Assembly (NCBI RefSeq): GCF_003327285.1
Contig: NZ_KZ848474.1
Span: 310,001-374,000 of the forward strand
Direction: 5' to 3'
DNA: 64,000 bases
From: Microbacterium sorbitolivorans
Lineage (GTDB): Bacteria; Actinomycetota; Actinomycetes; Actinomycetales; Microbacteriaceae
Shown: positions 46,533 through 55,754 of the stretch, one piece after another
Position numbering within the stretch: the stretch's first letter is position 1
Layout of the letters: the number at the start of each line of letters is the position of its first letter
Translations under genes and position numbers: made by a program
Notes under the pieces: model-generated
The model's database searches: none
What the model saw: the letters and a program-made list of their open reading frames with translations, nothing else
Told to the model about the DNA's origin: nothing

Positions 46533-48077
46533 CTACTCCCCCGCCTCGTACGGCTTCGTCAGGGGGTGCGGATCCGCGGTGTCGGCGACCGGGATCTCGT
46601 CGAGTTCGTGCTCGATGGGCTCGGTGCGCACCACCTCGAAGGCCGCCGTTCCGCCGGCGGCGGTCGCGGGGCGGGCCTTCGAGCGCATGGCGACGGTGCG
46701 GTCGCCGAGGCGGAGCCGCAGGGGCGCGCCGATCATGATGCCGAGCGTGGCGCCCGAGGCGAGCGCGATGCCCGTCATGACGGCCGTGAAGAGCGAGTCG
46801 AAGGCGTGCATGAACGCCTCGATCTGCCCGTCGACGCTGACGAGGCCGAGGAGGCCTCGGAACACCGCGGTGCCGGGCACCATCGGCACCATCGCGGCGG
46901 TCGTGACCGCGATCGATGGCACCGCGAGGCGGTCGGCGACGACGGATCCGATAAAGCTCGCGAGCAGCGCGCCGCCGAAAACGGCCGCGAAACCCGGCAG
47001 CCCGAGCACGGTCGCGAGCAGGTACCAGCCGGCCCAGGCGACGGTGCTGAGGGCGCCGCTCACGAGGATGATGCTCGTGCTCGCTCCGTTGATGATCGCG
47101 ACCGCGACGGCGATGAGTAGCGAGCCCACGGCGTGGCCGAGCGGGGCGCCGAAGGCCACGACCGTCTCGCTCGGCAGCGGCAGGCCGAGGCCGAGGCGCC
47201 GCGCGCTCTCGAGGCCGACGAGGATGCCGACGACGAGGCCCATCGTCATGACGGCGAGGTCGAGCAGGCGACCGCCCGCCGTCAGCGCGAAGCCGTCGAT
47301 CGCGTCCTGCGTCGCGCCGACGACGGCGAGGCCCGCGAGCATCAGCACGATTCCCGACGCCATGAGAACGGTCGGGAGCACGTCGTCGAAGAGCGGCACG
47401 CCCTGCCAGCCGAGCCACGTGACGGCGACGACGAACACGACGAGCACGAGGGCGCAGCCCACCTGGTTGAAGAACAGCGGGATCCGCAGCTTCGCGAGGC
47501 CCTGCTGCGTCAGGGCAACGGCGAGGGAGGCGAGCAGGGCGAGCACGATCGTGAACCAGCCGGCGCCATACATGAGCGCGACGGCGAGGCCGAGCATCGC
47601 CTGCGCGAGCACCACGACTGCGGGGCGGTAGTGGAAGGGGATCCGCCGGATCGCGTGGAACTCGGTCGTCGCCTCGTTCAGCGGCATGCCGTGCTCGATG
47701 TCGTTGACGAGCGCCTGCATCCGCTGGAGCTTCGCGTGGTCGGGCGCCGCGGAGCGCACGACCCGCATCAGCGTGATGGGGTCGCCCGTGCCTCCCCGAT
47801 GATCCGAGAGCATGACCGAGTTGAAAGTGACGTCGACGTGCACGCTCTTGAGCCCGTACGCGTGGGTAATGCGCAGGGCCGCGAGCGTGACCTCCTTCGC
47901 GCTCGCCCCGATCGACAGCATGATCTCGGCGACCCGCATCGCGAGGTCGAGGATCATCTGCGCGACGCGGTCGTCGATGATCGGCATCTGCTCGGTCATG
48001 CGCCGCTTCGCGGGGTCGTTCCACAGCGCGCGCCGAAGCCCACCAAAGAGGCCGCGTGGTGCCCGATCCGCATTCAT
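46533..48077 (-). CDS. threonine/serine exporter family protein (ThrE-like)
   Basis: A 514-residue membrane protein. A soluble N-terminal part (about 30-175) with MILDLAMRVAEIMLSIGASAKEV precedes two bundles of membrane helices that correspond to the two ThrE domains (former PF06738 and PF12821 type), here in one chain. ThrE proteins export threonine and serine in corynebacteria, but the substrate here is not proven. The ATG at 48077 lies 6 bases after a minus-strand TACCCT and has no Shine-Dalgarno, so it is likely leaderless. Confidence 0.9.
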   Translation of the reverse strand: MNADRAPRGLFGGLRRALWNDPAKRRMTEQMPIIDDRVAQMILDLAMRVAEIMLSIGASAKEVTLAALRITHAYGLKSVHVDVTFNSVMLSDHRGGTGDPITLMRVVRSAAPDHAKLQRMQALVNDIEHGMPLNEATTEFHAIRRIPFHYRPAVVVLAQAMLGLAVALMYGAGWFTIVLALLASLAVALTQQGLAKLRIPLFFNQVGCALVLVVFVVAVTWLGWQGVPLFDDVLPTVLMASGIVLMLAGLAVVGATQDAIDGFALTAGGRLLDLAVMTMGLVVGILVGLESARRLGLGLPLPSETVVAFGAPLGHAVGSLLIAVAVAIINGASTSIILVSGALSTVAWAGWYLLATVLGLPGFAAVFGGALLASFIGSVVADRLAVPSIAVTTAAMVPMVPGTAVFRGLLGLVSVDGQIEAFMHAFDSLFTAVMTGIALASGATLGIMIGAPLRLRLGDRTVAMRSKARPATAAGGTAAFEVVRTEPIEHELDEIPVADTADPHPLTKPYEAGE

Positions 48078-48100
48078 GATTTGAGGGTAATCGTGGCGAC

Positions 48101-49435
48101 CTAGTAATTCGGGGCGGAGGGCGCCCCGAGGAACGACTCGAGGGTGCGGTACCCGCCGTCGTGGTAAGCCCGTGCGAGCTCGGTGCCGATGTAGCGCAGG
48201 TGCCACGGTTCGGCGTTGTAGCCGGTGGTCGCGGTCTGGCCCTGCTCGTAGCGCACGATCCAGCCGTAGCGCCACGAGTTCTCCCGCACCCACCGCTCCT
48301 GTGACGTGCCCGCGAAATCGTAGAGGGATCCGCAGCCGCCACCGCCGCAGGCGACCACGTCGGCCGCGAGGCCGAGCTGATGCTCGCTATATCCGGGCCT
48401 CGCCGCCAAGCGCTCGCCGTCTTCGACGCCCAGCCTGCCCACCTGGTATCGGTGGATGCCCGCCTGAGTCGAGTAGGAGCGATAGCCGCTCGTCAGACCG
48501 ATGCTTCCGGCGCCCGCGCCCGCGGCGTCGCGCTGCATGTCTGCGTAGGATCCGGCGACCTCCGTGCGCAGTCCCCCGGTCAGCGACGCCGGAACGTAAT
48601 CGATCGGCGAGACGGGGTTCTGCTTGTTGACGAGCACCCAGGGCAGGGCCGGATCATCGAGGGGGACGCAGCTGGCCCTGCCGCTCGCGACCGCGTCGCG
48701 GAAGGTGCCCGCGCCGCCGAAGAGCCGCACGATCCGCGCCGCATCGTGTGCGGCGATGGCCGACGACATGTCGGGTGCCTGGCAGCCCATACGCGGCGCC
48801 GCCTCGCCCGTGACCGGCGGCGACGCGGCCCCGCTCGTCGGCGCATACATCTCGATGCCCTCGTACGCCCACTTCGGGTCGCTCGTCCTGAGGCGCTCGG
48901 CCTCCGACGCGTTTGCGGTGTAGAAGTGCTTGTTGAACGCCGAGCTCCAGAACCGGTACACCGCGGTGAGCCCCGGCCCGGGCTCGGACGCGGCGCAGAA
49001 ACGAACTCCCTCGGCATCCCAATTCGGGTCGCCCTGGCGAAGCGCATCCGCCTCCGAGCCGCTGACGGTGTAGAAGTGCGAGGTGAACTTTGGCGACCAG
49101 AACCGGTACACCGGCGTTGTCGCCTCGGGGCAGGACCCGTTCTCGAGGGGCCAGACCCGGAAGTCGGTCCCCTCGTACGTCCACCAGCCGTCGGTGCTGT
49201 GCAGGTTCTGCGCGTCGTCGTAGTCGAGGGTGTAGAAGTGAGAGTTGCCGTACCCCTCGCTCCAGAACCGATACACCGGCCGGCTCGAATCCGGATCCGG
49301 AGACGTGGCCGCGGCGGCCGGCTCGACCAGCGCGTGCGGCGCGGCCGCCATCACGCCGCCGAGCACCACCGCTGCGGCAAGACCGCTCAACAGCCTGACA
49401 AACGAGTTCTTCCCCCTGAAGCGCACGGCGGCCAT
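48101..49435 (-). CDS. secreted D-Ala-D-Ala carboxypeptidase (VanY-like) with three DUF5648-like repeats
   Basis: A 444-residue exported protein. The signal peptide (LLSGLAAAVVLGGVMAAAPHAL) is followed by three copies of a ~45-residue repeat with the pattern VYRFWS...HFYT (near 62, 117 and 168), as in DUF5648. The C-terminal VanY peptidase domain has SGYRSYSTQ, PGYSEHQLGLAADV and EPWHLRYIG with zinc ligands. The ATG at 49435 follows the stop of the next gene closely; an ATG at 49459 would overlap it. It should trim peptidoglycan stems, and the repeats may bind the wall. Confidence 0.9.
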   Translation of the reverse strand: MAAVRFRGKNSFVRLLSGLAAAVVLGGVMAAAPHALVEPAAAATSPDPDSSRPVYRFWSEGYGNSHFYTLDYDDAQNLHSTDGWWTYEGTDFRVWPLENGSCPEATTPVYRFWSPKFTSHFYTVSGSEADALRQGDPNWDAEGVRFCAASEPGPGLTAVYRFWSSAFNKHFYTANASEAERLRTSDPKWAYEGIEMYAPTSGAASPPVTGEAAPRMGCQAPDMSSAIAAHDAARIVRLFGGAGTFRDAVASGRASCVPLDDPALPWVLVNKQNPVSPIDYVPASLTGGLRTEVAGSYADMQRDAAGAGAGSIGLTSGYRSYSTQAGIHRYQVGRLGVEDGERLAARPGYSEHQLGLAADVVACGGGGCGSLYDFAGTSQERWVRENSWRYGWIVRYEQGQTATTGYNAEPWHLRYIGTELARAYHDGGYRTLESFLGAPSAPNY

Positions 49436-49436
49436 G

Positions 49437-50213
49437 CTACCAATCGCTGACCACATCAATCGAGAGCTTCACGGCGAGCGCCGCGACCACGACGATGAAC
49501 ACGATTCGCACGAACTTATTGCCGCGCGCGAGCGCCGTGCGGGCGCCGATGTAGCCGCCGACGAGGTTTGCGGCGCCGACGATGAGGCCGAAGTGCCAGA
49601 TGACGTGGCCCGTCGGGACGAAGAACATCAGCGCGCCGAGGTTCGTGCAGAAGTTCGCGACCTTGCCGAGCGCGGAGGCGGGCATGAAGGCGTAGCCGAG
49701 CACGCTCACGAGCAGGATCACGAAGAAGGATCCGGTGCCCGGCCCGAGCGCGCCATCGTAGACGCCTACGGCCAGGCCGATCGCGGCGGCGCCGACGATG
49801 TGCTTCGCGCCGTGCCAGCGCTGCTTCGCGTGGATGCCCATCTGGGGCTTCAGGATCGTAAATGCCCCGACGGCTATGAGCACGACGAGGATGATCGGGG
49901 TGAATGCCTCTTCGGGAATATAGGTGGCAATGACGGCGCCGATCACGGCCCCCGCGAGGGCCGAGACGGCGAGCGGCACGGCCGTTCGCGGATCCGGTTT
50001 CAATCGGCGCGCGAAGGTGACCGCCGCGACCGACGTGCCCATGATGCTCGCGACCTTGTTCGTCGCGAGCGCCTGGAGCGGCGTGATGCCGGGCACCAGC
50101 AGCATCGCCGGCAGCTGAATGAGGCCGCCGCCGCCCACGACCGCGTCGACCCACCCCGCGGCGAAGCCCGCGAGCACGAGCAACGCGAGGGTGAGGAGGT
50201 CGATGTCGGGCAC
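49437..50213 (-). CDS. TauE/SafE family sulfite/anion exporter-like permease
   Basis: A 258-residue permease with eight or so membrane helices and the repeated family motifs AAGWVDAVVGGGGLIQLPAM and VGVYDGALGPGTGSFF. Family members move sulfite, sulfonates or other small anions, but the substrate cannot be deduced. The GTG at 50213 lies 6 bases after a minus-strand TAGAAT, with no Shine-Dalgarno. It shares a strand with the following VanY-like gene and ends 1 base before its start. Confidence 0.9.
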   Translation of the reverse strand: MPDIDLLTLALLVLAGFAAGWVDAVVGGGGLIQLPAMLLVPGITPLQALATNKVASIMGTSVAAVTFARRLKPDPRTAVPLAVSALAGAVIGAVIATYIPEEAFTPIILVVLIAVGAFTILKPQMGIHAKQRWHGAKHIVGAAAIGLAVGVYDGALGPGTGSFFVILLVSVLGYAFMPASALGKVANFCTNLGALMFFVPTGHVIWHFGLIVGAANLVGGYIGARTALARGNKFVRIVFIVVVAALAVKLSIDVVSDW

Positions 50214-50353
50214 GGGCCGATTCTACGTTTTTCGGGGCGCCGGGAATGGCGCGGCGGACGCACGCGTTGTATGACGGGTGTTACGCCGGAATTTGGCCAG
50301 AGGCCCGGGCGAACGCAAGATGAAGCGATACACGCTGAAGGAGACACTCTCGG

Positions 50354-51292
50354 ATGACGACCCAGGAGGCCGCAGGTCTCGGCGAGCCCGCCGCGCCTGA
50401 GGAGCCGGCGCGCCGTTCCGAGCTCTGGCACCGGCTGCGCCGCCCCGCCCCGCTGACGGCGCTCATCGTGATCGTCATCAGTGTCGTCGGCGCGGCCGCC
50501 GCGCCGCTCGTCGCCGCGCTGTCGGGCAACGACCCCTTCACCTACCACCCCGAGGCCCTGTCGTCGACGACGGCGCCGAACGGCATCCTGGGCGGGGTCA
50601 GCGCGGAGCACTGGTTCGGCGTCGAGCCCGGCACGGGCCGCGACCTGTTCTCGCTCGTCGTCTACGGCGCGCGCACCTCGCTGCTCATCGGCCTCGGATC
50701 CACCGTCATCGCGACCCTCATCGGCGTCGTGCTCGGCATCATCGCCGGCGCCCGCGGCGGCTGGGCCGAAAAGGTCGTGGGCTTCGCGACCGACGTGACC
50801 CTCGGCTTCCCCTTCCTCATCTTCGCGATCGCGCTCTCGGCGATCTTCCCCGTCGACGCCCCGCGCGAGCTCATGCTGATCGGCGTGCTCGGCCTCTTCG
50901 GGTGGCCGACGATCGCGCGCGTGGTGGCCGCGGAGACCCGCGTGATCGCGCGCCAGCCGTACGTCGTGGCATCGCGCGTCATGGGCGCCCGATTCGGGCA
51001 CGTGTTCCGCCACCAGGTGCTGCCGAACGTCACGCCGACGATCATCATCTACTCGTGCATCTCGCTGCCGGGCCGCATCGCGGCCGAGGCGACGCTGTCG
51101 TTCCTGGGCGTCGGCGTGCTACCGCCCACCCCGAGCTGGGGCCGCTCGATCGGCGACGCCATCAACTGGGTCACGGTCGACCCGATGTTCCTCATCTTCC
51201 CCGCAGGCGCGCTCTTCATCGTGACCTTCGCCTTCAACATCCTCGGCGACGCGATCCGCGACGCCCTCGACCCCCGGAAGGCAGGACGATGA
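50354..51292 (+). CDS. peptide/nickel-type ABC transporter permease (DppC-like)
   Basis: A 312-residue inner-membrane permease. It has an N-terminal helix, then the BPD_transp_1 domain with the DppC-type EAA loop around HVFRHQVLPNVTPTII and the C-terminal WGRSIGDAI motif. GGAGA lies 10 bases before the ATG at 50354. It is the first gene of a four-gene operon and overlaps the next permease by ATGA. In most such operons the order is SBP, B, C, D, F; here permease C comes first. Confidence 0.93.
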   Translation: MTTQEAAGLGEPAAPEEPARRSELWHRLRRPAPLTALIVIVISVVGAAAAPLVAALSGNDPFTYHPEALSSTTAPNGILGGVSAEHWFGVEPGTGRDLFSLVVYGARTSLLIGLGSTVIATLIGVVLGIIAGARGGWAEKVVGFATDVTLGFPFLIFAIALSAIFPVDAPRELMLIGVLGLFGWPTIARVVAAETRVIARQPYVVASRVMGARFGHVFRHQVLPNVTPTIIIYSCISLPGRIAAEATLSFLGVGVLPPTPSWGRSIGDAINWVTVDPMFLIFPAGALFIVTFAFNILGDAIRDALDPRKAGR

Positions 51293-52311
51293 GCGGCCTC
51301 CTCCGCGCGATCCGTGGCGTCGCCGTGCTCTTCGTCGTCGTCGCCCTGACCTACGCGATCTTCTATCTCGGCCCGGCGGATCCGGCGCTCGCGATGTGCG
51401 GCAAGCCGTGCAGCCCCGAGAACCTCGAGGCGGCCCGCGAGTTCATGGGCTTCTCCGACCCGTGGTGGCAGCAGATGCTGACCTTCATGGGCGGCATCTT
51501 CACGGGCCGCTCATTCGGATCCGCGGGCGTCGTCATCGACTGCGCCGCGCCGTGCCTCGGCTACTCGTTCCAGATGCACCAGTCGGTGACGTCGCTCATC
51601 ATCGAGCGCTTCCCCGTCTCGGTCTCGATCGCGCTCGGCGCGGTCGTGCTGCAGACGATCGTCGGCGTGGGCCTCGGCGCCCTCGCGGCCCGCAAGCAGG
51701 GCACGGTCATCGACCGCGCGATCACGGGCGGCGCGGTCTTCGCGGCCTCGGCACCGTCGTACGTCGTCGGCCTCCTGCTGCTGCTGATCTTCGCCTTCCA
51801 GTTCAACCTGCTGCCCTCGGGCGACTACGTCGCGCTGACCGACGACCCCATCGGCTGGGCGACGCACCTCGTGCTGCCGTGGATCACGCTCGCGGTGCTC
51901 AACGGCGCCGTGTACGCGCGCCTCGTGCGCTCGTCGATGATCGAGCAGCTCGGCCTCGACTACGCCCGCACCGCCCGCGCCGCGGGCCTCGGCGAGCGCC
52001 GCATCGACGGCTACGCGCTGCGCAACCTCGCCCTGCCCGTCATGACCCTGACCGCACTCGACGTGGGCGCCCTGCTGGGCGGCACCGTCATCACCGAGCG
52101 CGTCTTCGGCCTGCCCGGCATGGGCCTCCTGCTTATCGGTGCCACCGGCACCGTCGACCTGCCGATCATCGTGGGCACGACGCTCTTCAGCGCCGCGCTC
52201 ATCGTGATCGCCAACCTGGCGGCCGACCTGCTCGGCCCGCTCCTCGACCGCCGCCTCGCGGCGCCTCGACGCACGCTTCGCACTCCCCGACAGAAAGTGA
52301 CGACCCCATGA
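51289..52311 (+). CDS. peptide/nickel-type ABC transporter permease (DppB-like)
   Basis: A 340-residue permease with a DppB-type helix set and the EAA loop motif ARAAGLGERRI. The first extracytoplasmic loop carries two paired-cysteine motifs, CGKPC and CAAPCLGYSF, seen in an actinobacterial DppB subgroup. The ATG at 51289 overlaps the upstream gene. It overlaps the SBP gene by four bases. Confidence 0.94.
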   Translation: MSGLLRAIRGVAVLFVVVALTYAIFYLGPADPALAMCGKPCSPENLEAAREFMGFSDPWWQQMLTFMGGIFTGRSFGSAGVVIDCAAPCLGYSFQMHQSVTSLIIERFPVSVSIALGAVVLQTIVGVGLGALAARKQGTVIDRAITGGAVFAASAPSYVVGLLLLLIFAFQFNLLPSGDYVALTDDPIGWATHLVLPWITLAVLNGAVYARLVRSSMIEQLGLDYARTARAAGLGERRIDGYALRNLALPVMTLTALDVGALLGGTVITERVFGLPGMGLLLIGATGTVDLPIIVGTTLFSAALIVIANLAADLLGPLLDRRLAAPRRTLRTPRQKVTTP

Positions 52312-53987
52312 TTCGCAAACCGACCAGCCGCCTGCTCCTCGCCCCCACGGTTCTCGTGGCCGGCGCGATGGCCGTGACCGCCTGCTCGGCAGGCGACTCG
52401 AACACCGGATCCGCGGGGAACGAGCCCACCGCGATCGAGGGCGGCACGCTCACGATCTACACGACCGCCGAAGACATGAGCTTCGACCCGGCGACGAGCC
52501 AGAGCCTCGCCATCACCTCGCTCGGCCTCAACGCCCGCCGCCTCACGGCGTGGAGCGTCAGCCCCGACGCCACGACCGAGGTCATCCCCGACCTCGCGAC
52601 CGACACCGGCACTCCCTCGGACGACGGCAAGACCTGGACCTTCACGCTCAAGGACGACCTCGCGTTCGAGGACGGCACCCCGATCACGTCGGAGGCCGTC
52701 AAGTACGGCCTCGAGCGCTCGTTCGCGACCGAGCTCTCGGGCGGCCTGACCTACCACAAGGCCGTTCTCGAGGGCGCTGAAGACTACGCCGGTCCGTTCG
52801 ACGGCAAGCACCTCGACTCGATCGAGACGCCCGACGACAAGACCATCGTCTTCCACCTGAACCGCGCGTACGGCGACTTCCCGTGGGTCGCGTCGACCCC
52901 CGCGTTCGCGCCGGTTCCGCTCGACTCGGGCGACCCCGCCTCCTACGCGCAGGCGCCCGTCGCCAGCGGCCCCTACTCGGTCTCGTCGTACAAGGCCGGT
53001 AACGAGATCGTGATGACGAAGAACCCCGAGTGGGATCCCGCCACCGACGAGGCCCGCGCCGGCGGCCCCGACGAGATCGTCTTCAAGCTCGCGCAGGACT
53101 CCTCCGTCGTCGCGCAGTCGCTCATCGCCGACCGCGAAGACTCGAAGAACTCGTTCCTCGCGACCTTCGTCCCGCCCGCGCAGCTCGTGCAGGCGCAGAA
53201 CGACCCGAAGGTCGGCGACCGCCTCGTCACGAGCGGCCCCGGCGCCCTCGAGTACCTCGCGCTCAACACCGAATCCGAGCAGCTGCAGGATCCGCAGGTG
53301 CGCGAGGCCATCGAGTACGCCGTCGACAAGACCGCGTACCTCACGGCCAAGGGCGGCGAGATCTCGGGCGACTACGCCACGACGCTCATCACGCCGGGCA
53401 TCGCCGGCCGCGAAGACTTCAGCCTCTACGGCGATGACCCCGCGGGCGACGTCGAGAAGGCCAAGGAGCTGCTCGCCGAGGCGAACGCCACCGACCTCAA
53501 CCTGCGTCTCGTGATCCGCGACGACCAGGTCGCGGCCGCCGAGGCGATCCAGCAGGGCCTCGCGAAGGCCGACATCGAGGTGACGATCCAGACGCTCGAC
53601 TCGGCCGCCTGGTCGGCCGAGATCCCCGCCGGTGACGGCACGGGCTACGACCTGACGCTGTCGAGCTGGCAGCCCGACATCCCTGCGGCCAGCGCCAACA
53701 TCCAGCCGCTGTTCGCGTCGGACCAGATCGGTAACGGCAACTACAACCTCGCCCGTTACAGCAACCCCGACGTCGACGCCGCGATCGAGGCCGCCCTGTC
53801 GATCACCGACGCCGACGAGGCGAACGCCGCGTGGGTCGAGATCGACAAGCAGATCCTCGCCGACGCGCCCGTCGTCCCGCTCGTCTACTCGCGCAACTCG
53901 TTCCTGCACGGATCCGGCGTTACGAACTTCGAGATCGGCGAGTTCCCCGCCTACCCGAACTACCTCACGGTGACGCTCGGCGAATGA
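52308..53987 (+). CDS. peptide/nickel-type ABC substrate-binding lipoprotein
   Basis: A 559-residue SBP_bac_5 family protein. The lipobox VTAC places the lipidated Cys at 26, followed by a Gly/Ser linker and the family fold with TIYTTAEDMSFDPATS. It binds the transported oligopeptide or similar solute outside the cell. It is placed third in the operon, after both permeases. It overlaps the ATPase gene by ATGA. Confidence 0.95.
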   Translation: MIRKPTSRLLLAPTVLVAGAMAVTACSAGDSNTGSAGNEPTAIEGGTLTIYTTAEDMSFDPATSQSLAITSLGLNARRLTAWSVSPDATTEVIPDLATDTGTPSDDGKTWTFTLKDDLAFEDGTPITSEAVKYGLERSFATELSGGLTYHKAVLEGAEDYAGPFDGKHLDSIETPDDKTIVFHLNRAYGDFPWVASTPAFAPVPLDSGDPASYAQAPVASGPYSVSSYKAGNEIVMTKNPEWDPATDEARAGGPDEIVFKLAQDSSVVAQSLIADREDSKNSFLATFVPPAQLVQAQNDPKVGDRLVTSGPGALEYLALNTESEQLQDPQVREAIEYAVDKTAYLTAKGGEISGDYATTLITPGIAGREDFSLYGDDPAGDVEKAKELLAEANATDLNLRLVIRDDQVAAAEAIQQGLAKADIEVTIQTLDSAAWSAEIPAGDGTGYDLTLSSWQPDIPAASANIQPLFASDQIGNGNYNLARYSNPDVDAAIEAALSITDADEANAAWVEIDKQILADAPVVPLVYSRNSFLHGSGVTNFEIGEFPAYPNYLTVTLGE

Positions 53988-55558
53988 CGAACGACCTCCT
54001 CACCCTCGAGAACCTCCGCGTCGCCTTCGGCGACCGGGAGGTCGTGCGCGGCGTCAGCCTGTCGGCCCGCCCCGGGCGCATCACCGCGCTCGTCGGCGAA
54101 TCCGGATCCGGAAAGAGCGTCACCTCGCTCTCGGCGATCGGGATGGCGCCCGACGGCGCGACCGTCACGGGCAGCGCCCGCCTCGAGGGCGAGGAGCTCG
54201 TCGGCGCCGGCGACGCACGGTTGCGCGACATCCGCGCGCACCGCGTCGGCGTCGTGTTCCAGGAGCCCATGCGCTCCCTCACCCCGACCGCGAAAATCGG
54301 TCGGGTCTTCCGCGACCTGCTGCGGGTGCGCGAGGGGATCCGCTCCCGCGCCGCCGCCGCGGAGCGCGCGGCCGACCTGCTCACGCAGGCCGAGCTGCGG
54401 GATCCGCGGCGGATCCTCGCCTCGCACCCCCACGAGGTGTCCGGCGGCGAGTTGCAGCGCGTGCTGATCGCGATGGCGCTCAGCGGATCCCCGCGCCTGC
54501 TCATCGCCGACGAGCCCACCACGGCGCTCGATGTGACGGTGCAGCGAGGGATCCTCGACCTGCTCGGGCGGCTCGTGCGCGAGCTCGACCTCGGCGTGCT
54601 GCTCATCACGCACGACATGGGCGTTGTCGGCGAGCTCGCCGACGAGGTGGTCGTGCTGAACGGCGGCGTGCCCGTCGAGCAGGGCCCCGCCTCTTCCGTC
54701 ATCACGTGGCCGCAGGAGCCCTACACGCGGGAACTCCTCGCCGCCGTGCCGAGCCTCGCCGAGGGGCGCGCCCGGGTCGCTCGCGACTCCGCCTCCACCG
54801 AGGCTCTCGTCGCGGTGCACGACCTCACGGTGTCGTACGGGCACGATCGCCTCGCGCTCGACGGCGTCAGCCTCGACATCCGCCGCGGCGAGGTGCTCGG
54901 CGTCGTCGGCGAATCCGGATCCGGAAAGTCGACCCTCGGCCGCGCGATCGCCGGCCTCGTGGCGCCGGCGGGCGGATCCGTGCTCATCGGCGGCAAGGAT
55001 CCCGCCGCGCTGTCCGCGCGCGAGCGCCGGGCGCTGTACGCGAAGGTCGGGATCGTGTTCCAGGATCCGGCCTCGTCGCTGAACCCGCGCCGATCCGTCG
55101 GCTGGTCGATCGGCGAGCCCCTGCGGCTCGCGGGCCGCTCGCAGGCCGACACCGAGCGCGCCGTGCGCGATGCCCTCGAGCGCGTGAAGCTGCCGGCGTC
55201 GTTCGCGCAGCGCTTCCCGCACCAGCTCTCCGGAGGGCAGCGCCAGCGCGTGTCGATCGCGCGCGGGCTGATCTCGGATCCGGTGCTCCTGATCGCCGAC
55301 GAGCCCACGAGCGCGCTCGACGTGACGATTCAGGCGCGCGTGCTCGAGATCATGCGCGAGACCGTGGCCGACACGGGGCTGTCGGCGATGTTCATCAGCC
55401 ACGACCTCGCGGTCGTGAGCCTGTTGAGCGACCGCGTCGCGGTGCTGCGGCGCGGAAAGCTCGTGGAGCTCGGGCCGGTGTCGCAGGTGCTGGGCGAGCC
55501 GGAAGAGGACTACACGCGCGAGCTGCTGGCGAGCGTGCCGGATCCGTCGCGCCGCTGA
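53984..55558 (+). CDS. fused dipeptide-type ABC ATPase (two ATP-binding domains)
   Basis: A 524-residue protein joining DppD- and DppF-like ATPases. The first domain has Walker A GESGSGKSV, VSGGELQRV and Walker B LLIADEPT; the second has GESGSGKST, LSGGQRQRV and LLIADEPTSALDVT. One fused chain supplies both nucleotide-binding sites of the importer. The ATG overlaps the SBP stop. It ends the operon. Confidence 0.95.
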   Translation: MTNDLLTLENLRVAFGDREVVRGVSLSARPGRITALVGESGSGKSVTSLSAIGMAPDGATVTGSARLEGEELVGAGDARLRDIRAHRVGVVFQEPMRSLTPTAKIGRVFRDLLRVREGIRSRAAAAERAADLLTQAELRDPRRILASHPHEVSGGELQRVLIAMALSGSPRLLIADEPTTALDVTVQRGILDLLGRLVRELDLGVLLITHDMGVVGELADEVVVLNGGVPVEQGPASSVITWPQEPYTRELLAAVPSLAEGRARVARDSASTEALVAVHDLTVSYGHDRLALDGVSLDIRRGEVLGVVGESGSGKSTLGRAIAGLVAPAGGSVLIGGKDPAALSARERRALYAKVGIVFQDPASSLNPRRSVGWSIGEPLRLAGRSQADTERAVRDALERVKLPASFAQRFPHQLSGGQRQRVSIARGLISDPVLLIADEPTSALDVTIQARVLEIMRETVADTGLSAMFISHDLAVVSLLSDRVAVLRRGKLVELGPVSQVLGEPEEDYTRELLASVPDPSRR

Positions 55559-55603
55559 GCCGGGGCCTCCCGGGCCCGGTGGCCCGCCGCGCTGGCCCGC
55601 AAC

Positions 55604-55670
55604 TTCGGAGCTGGCCCCGAACTGCGGACTCCCCGCCAGGATTGTTCCGCACTACGGGGCCACATCCGCA
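55604..55670. repeat. imperfect palindrome family E
   Basis: Left arm 55604-55628 (TTCGGAGCTGGCCCC...) and right arm 55646-55670 (TCCGCACTACGGGGCC...) pair at about 20 of 25 positions. It lies right after the fused ATPase, in the gap to the convergent deaminase-like gene. Confidence 0.6.
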
Positions 55671-55693
55671 CAACCGGCCCGCTCACCCAAAAG

Positions 55694-55751
55694 TGGGTCG
55701 CCAAAAAACGTCGCCGCGCCGGGGGCGCAGGCGACGTTTTTTGGCGACCCA
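55694..55751. repeat. palindrome family D, copy 1
   Basis: Perfect 22-base arms (55694-55715 and 55730-55751) with the core TGGGTCGCCA/TGGCGACCCA around a 14-base GC-rich loop. The same core recurs at 61654-61751. It lies between the convergent ABC ATPase and deaminase-like genes and could double as a terminator. Confidence 0.9.
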
Positions 55752-55754
55752 ACC

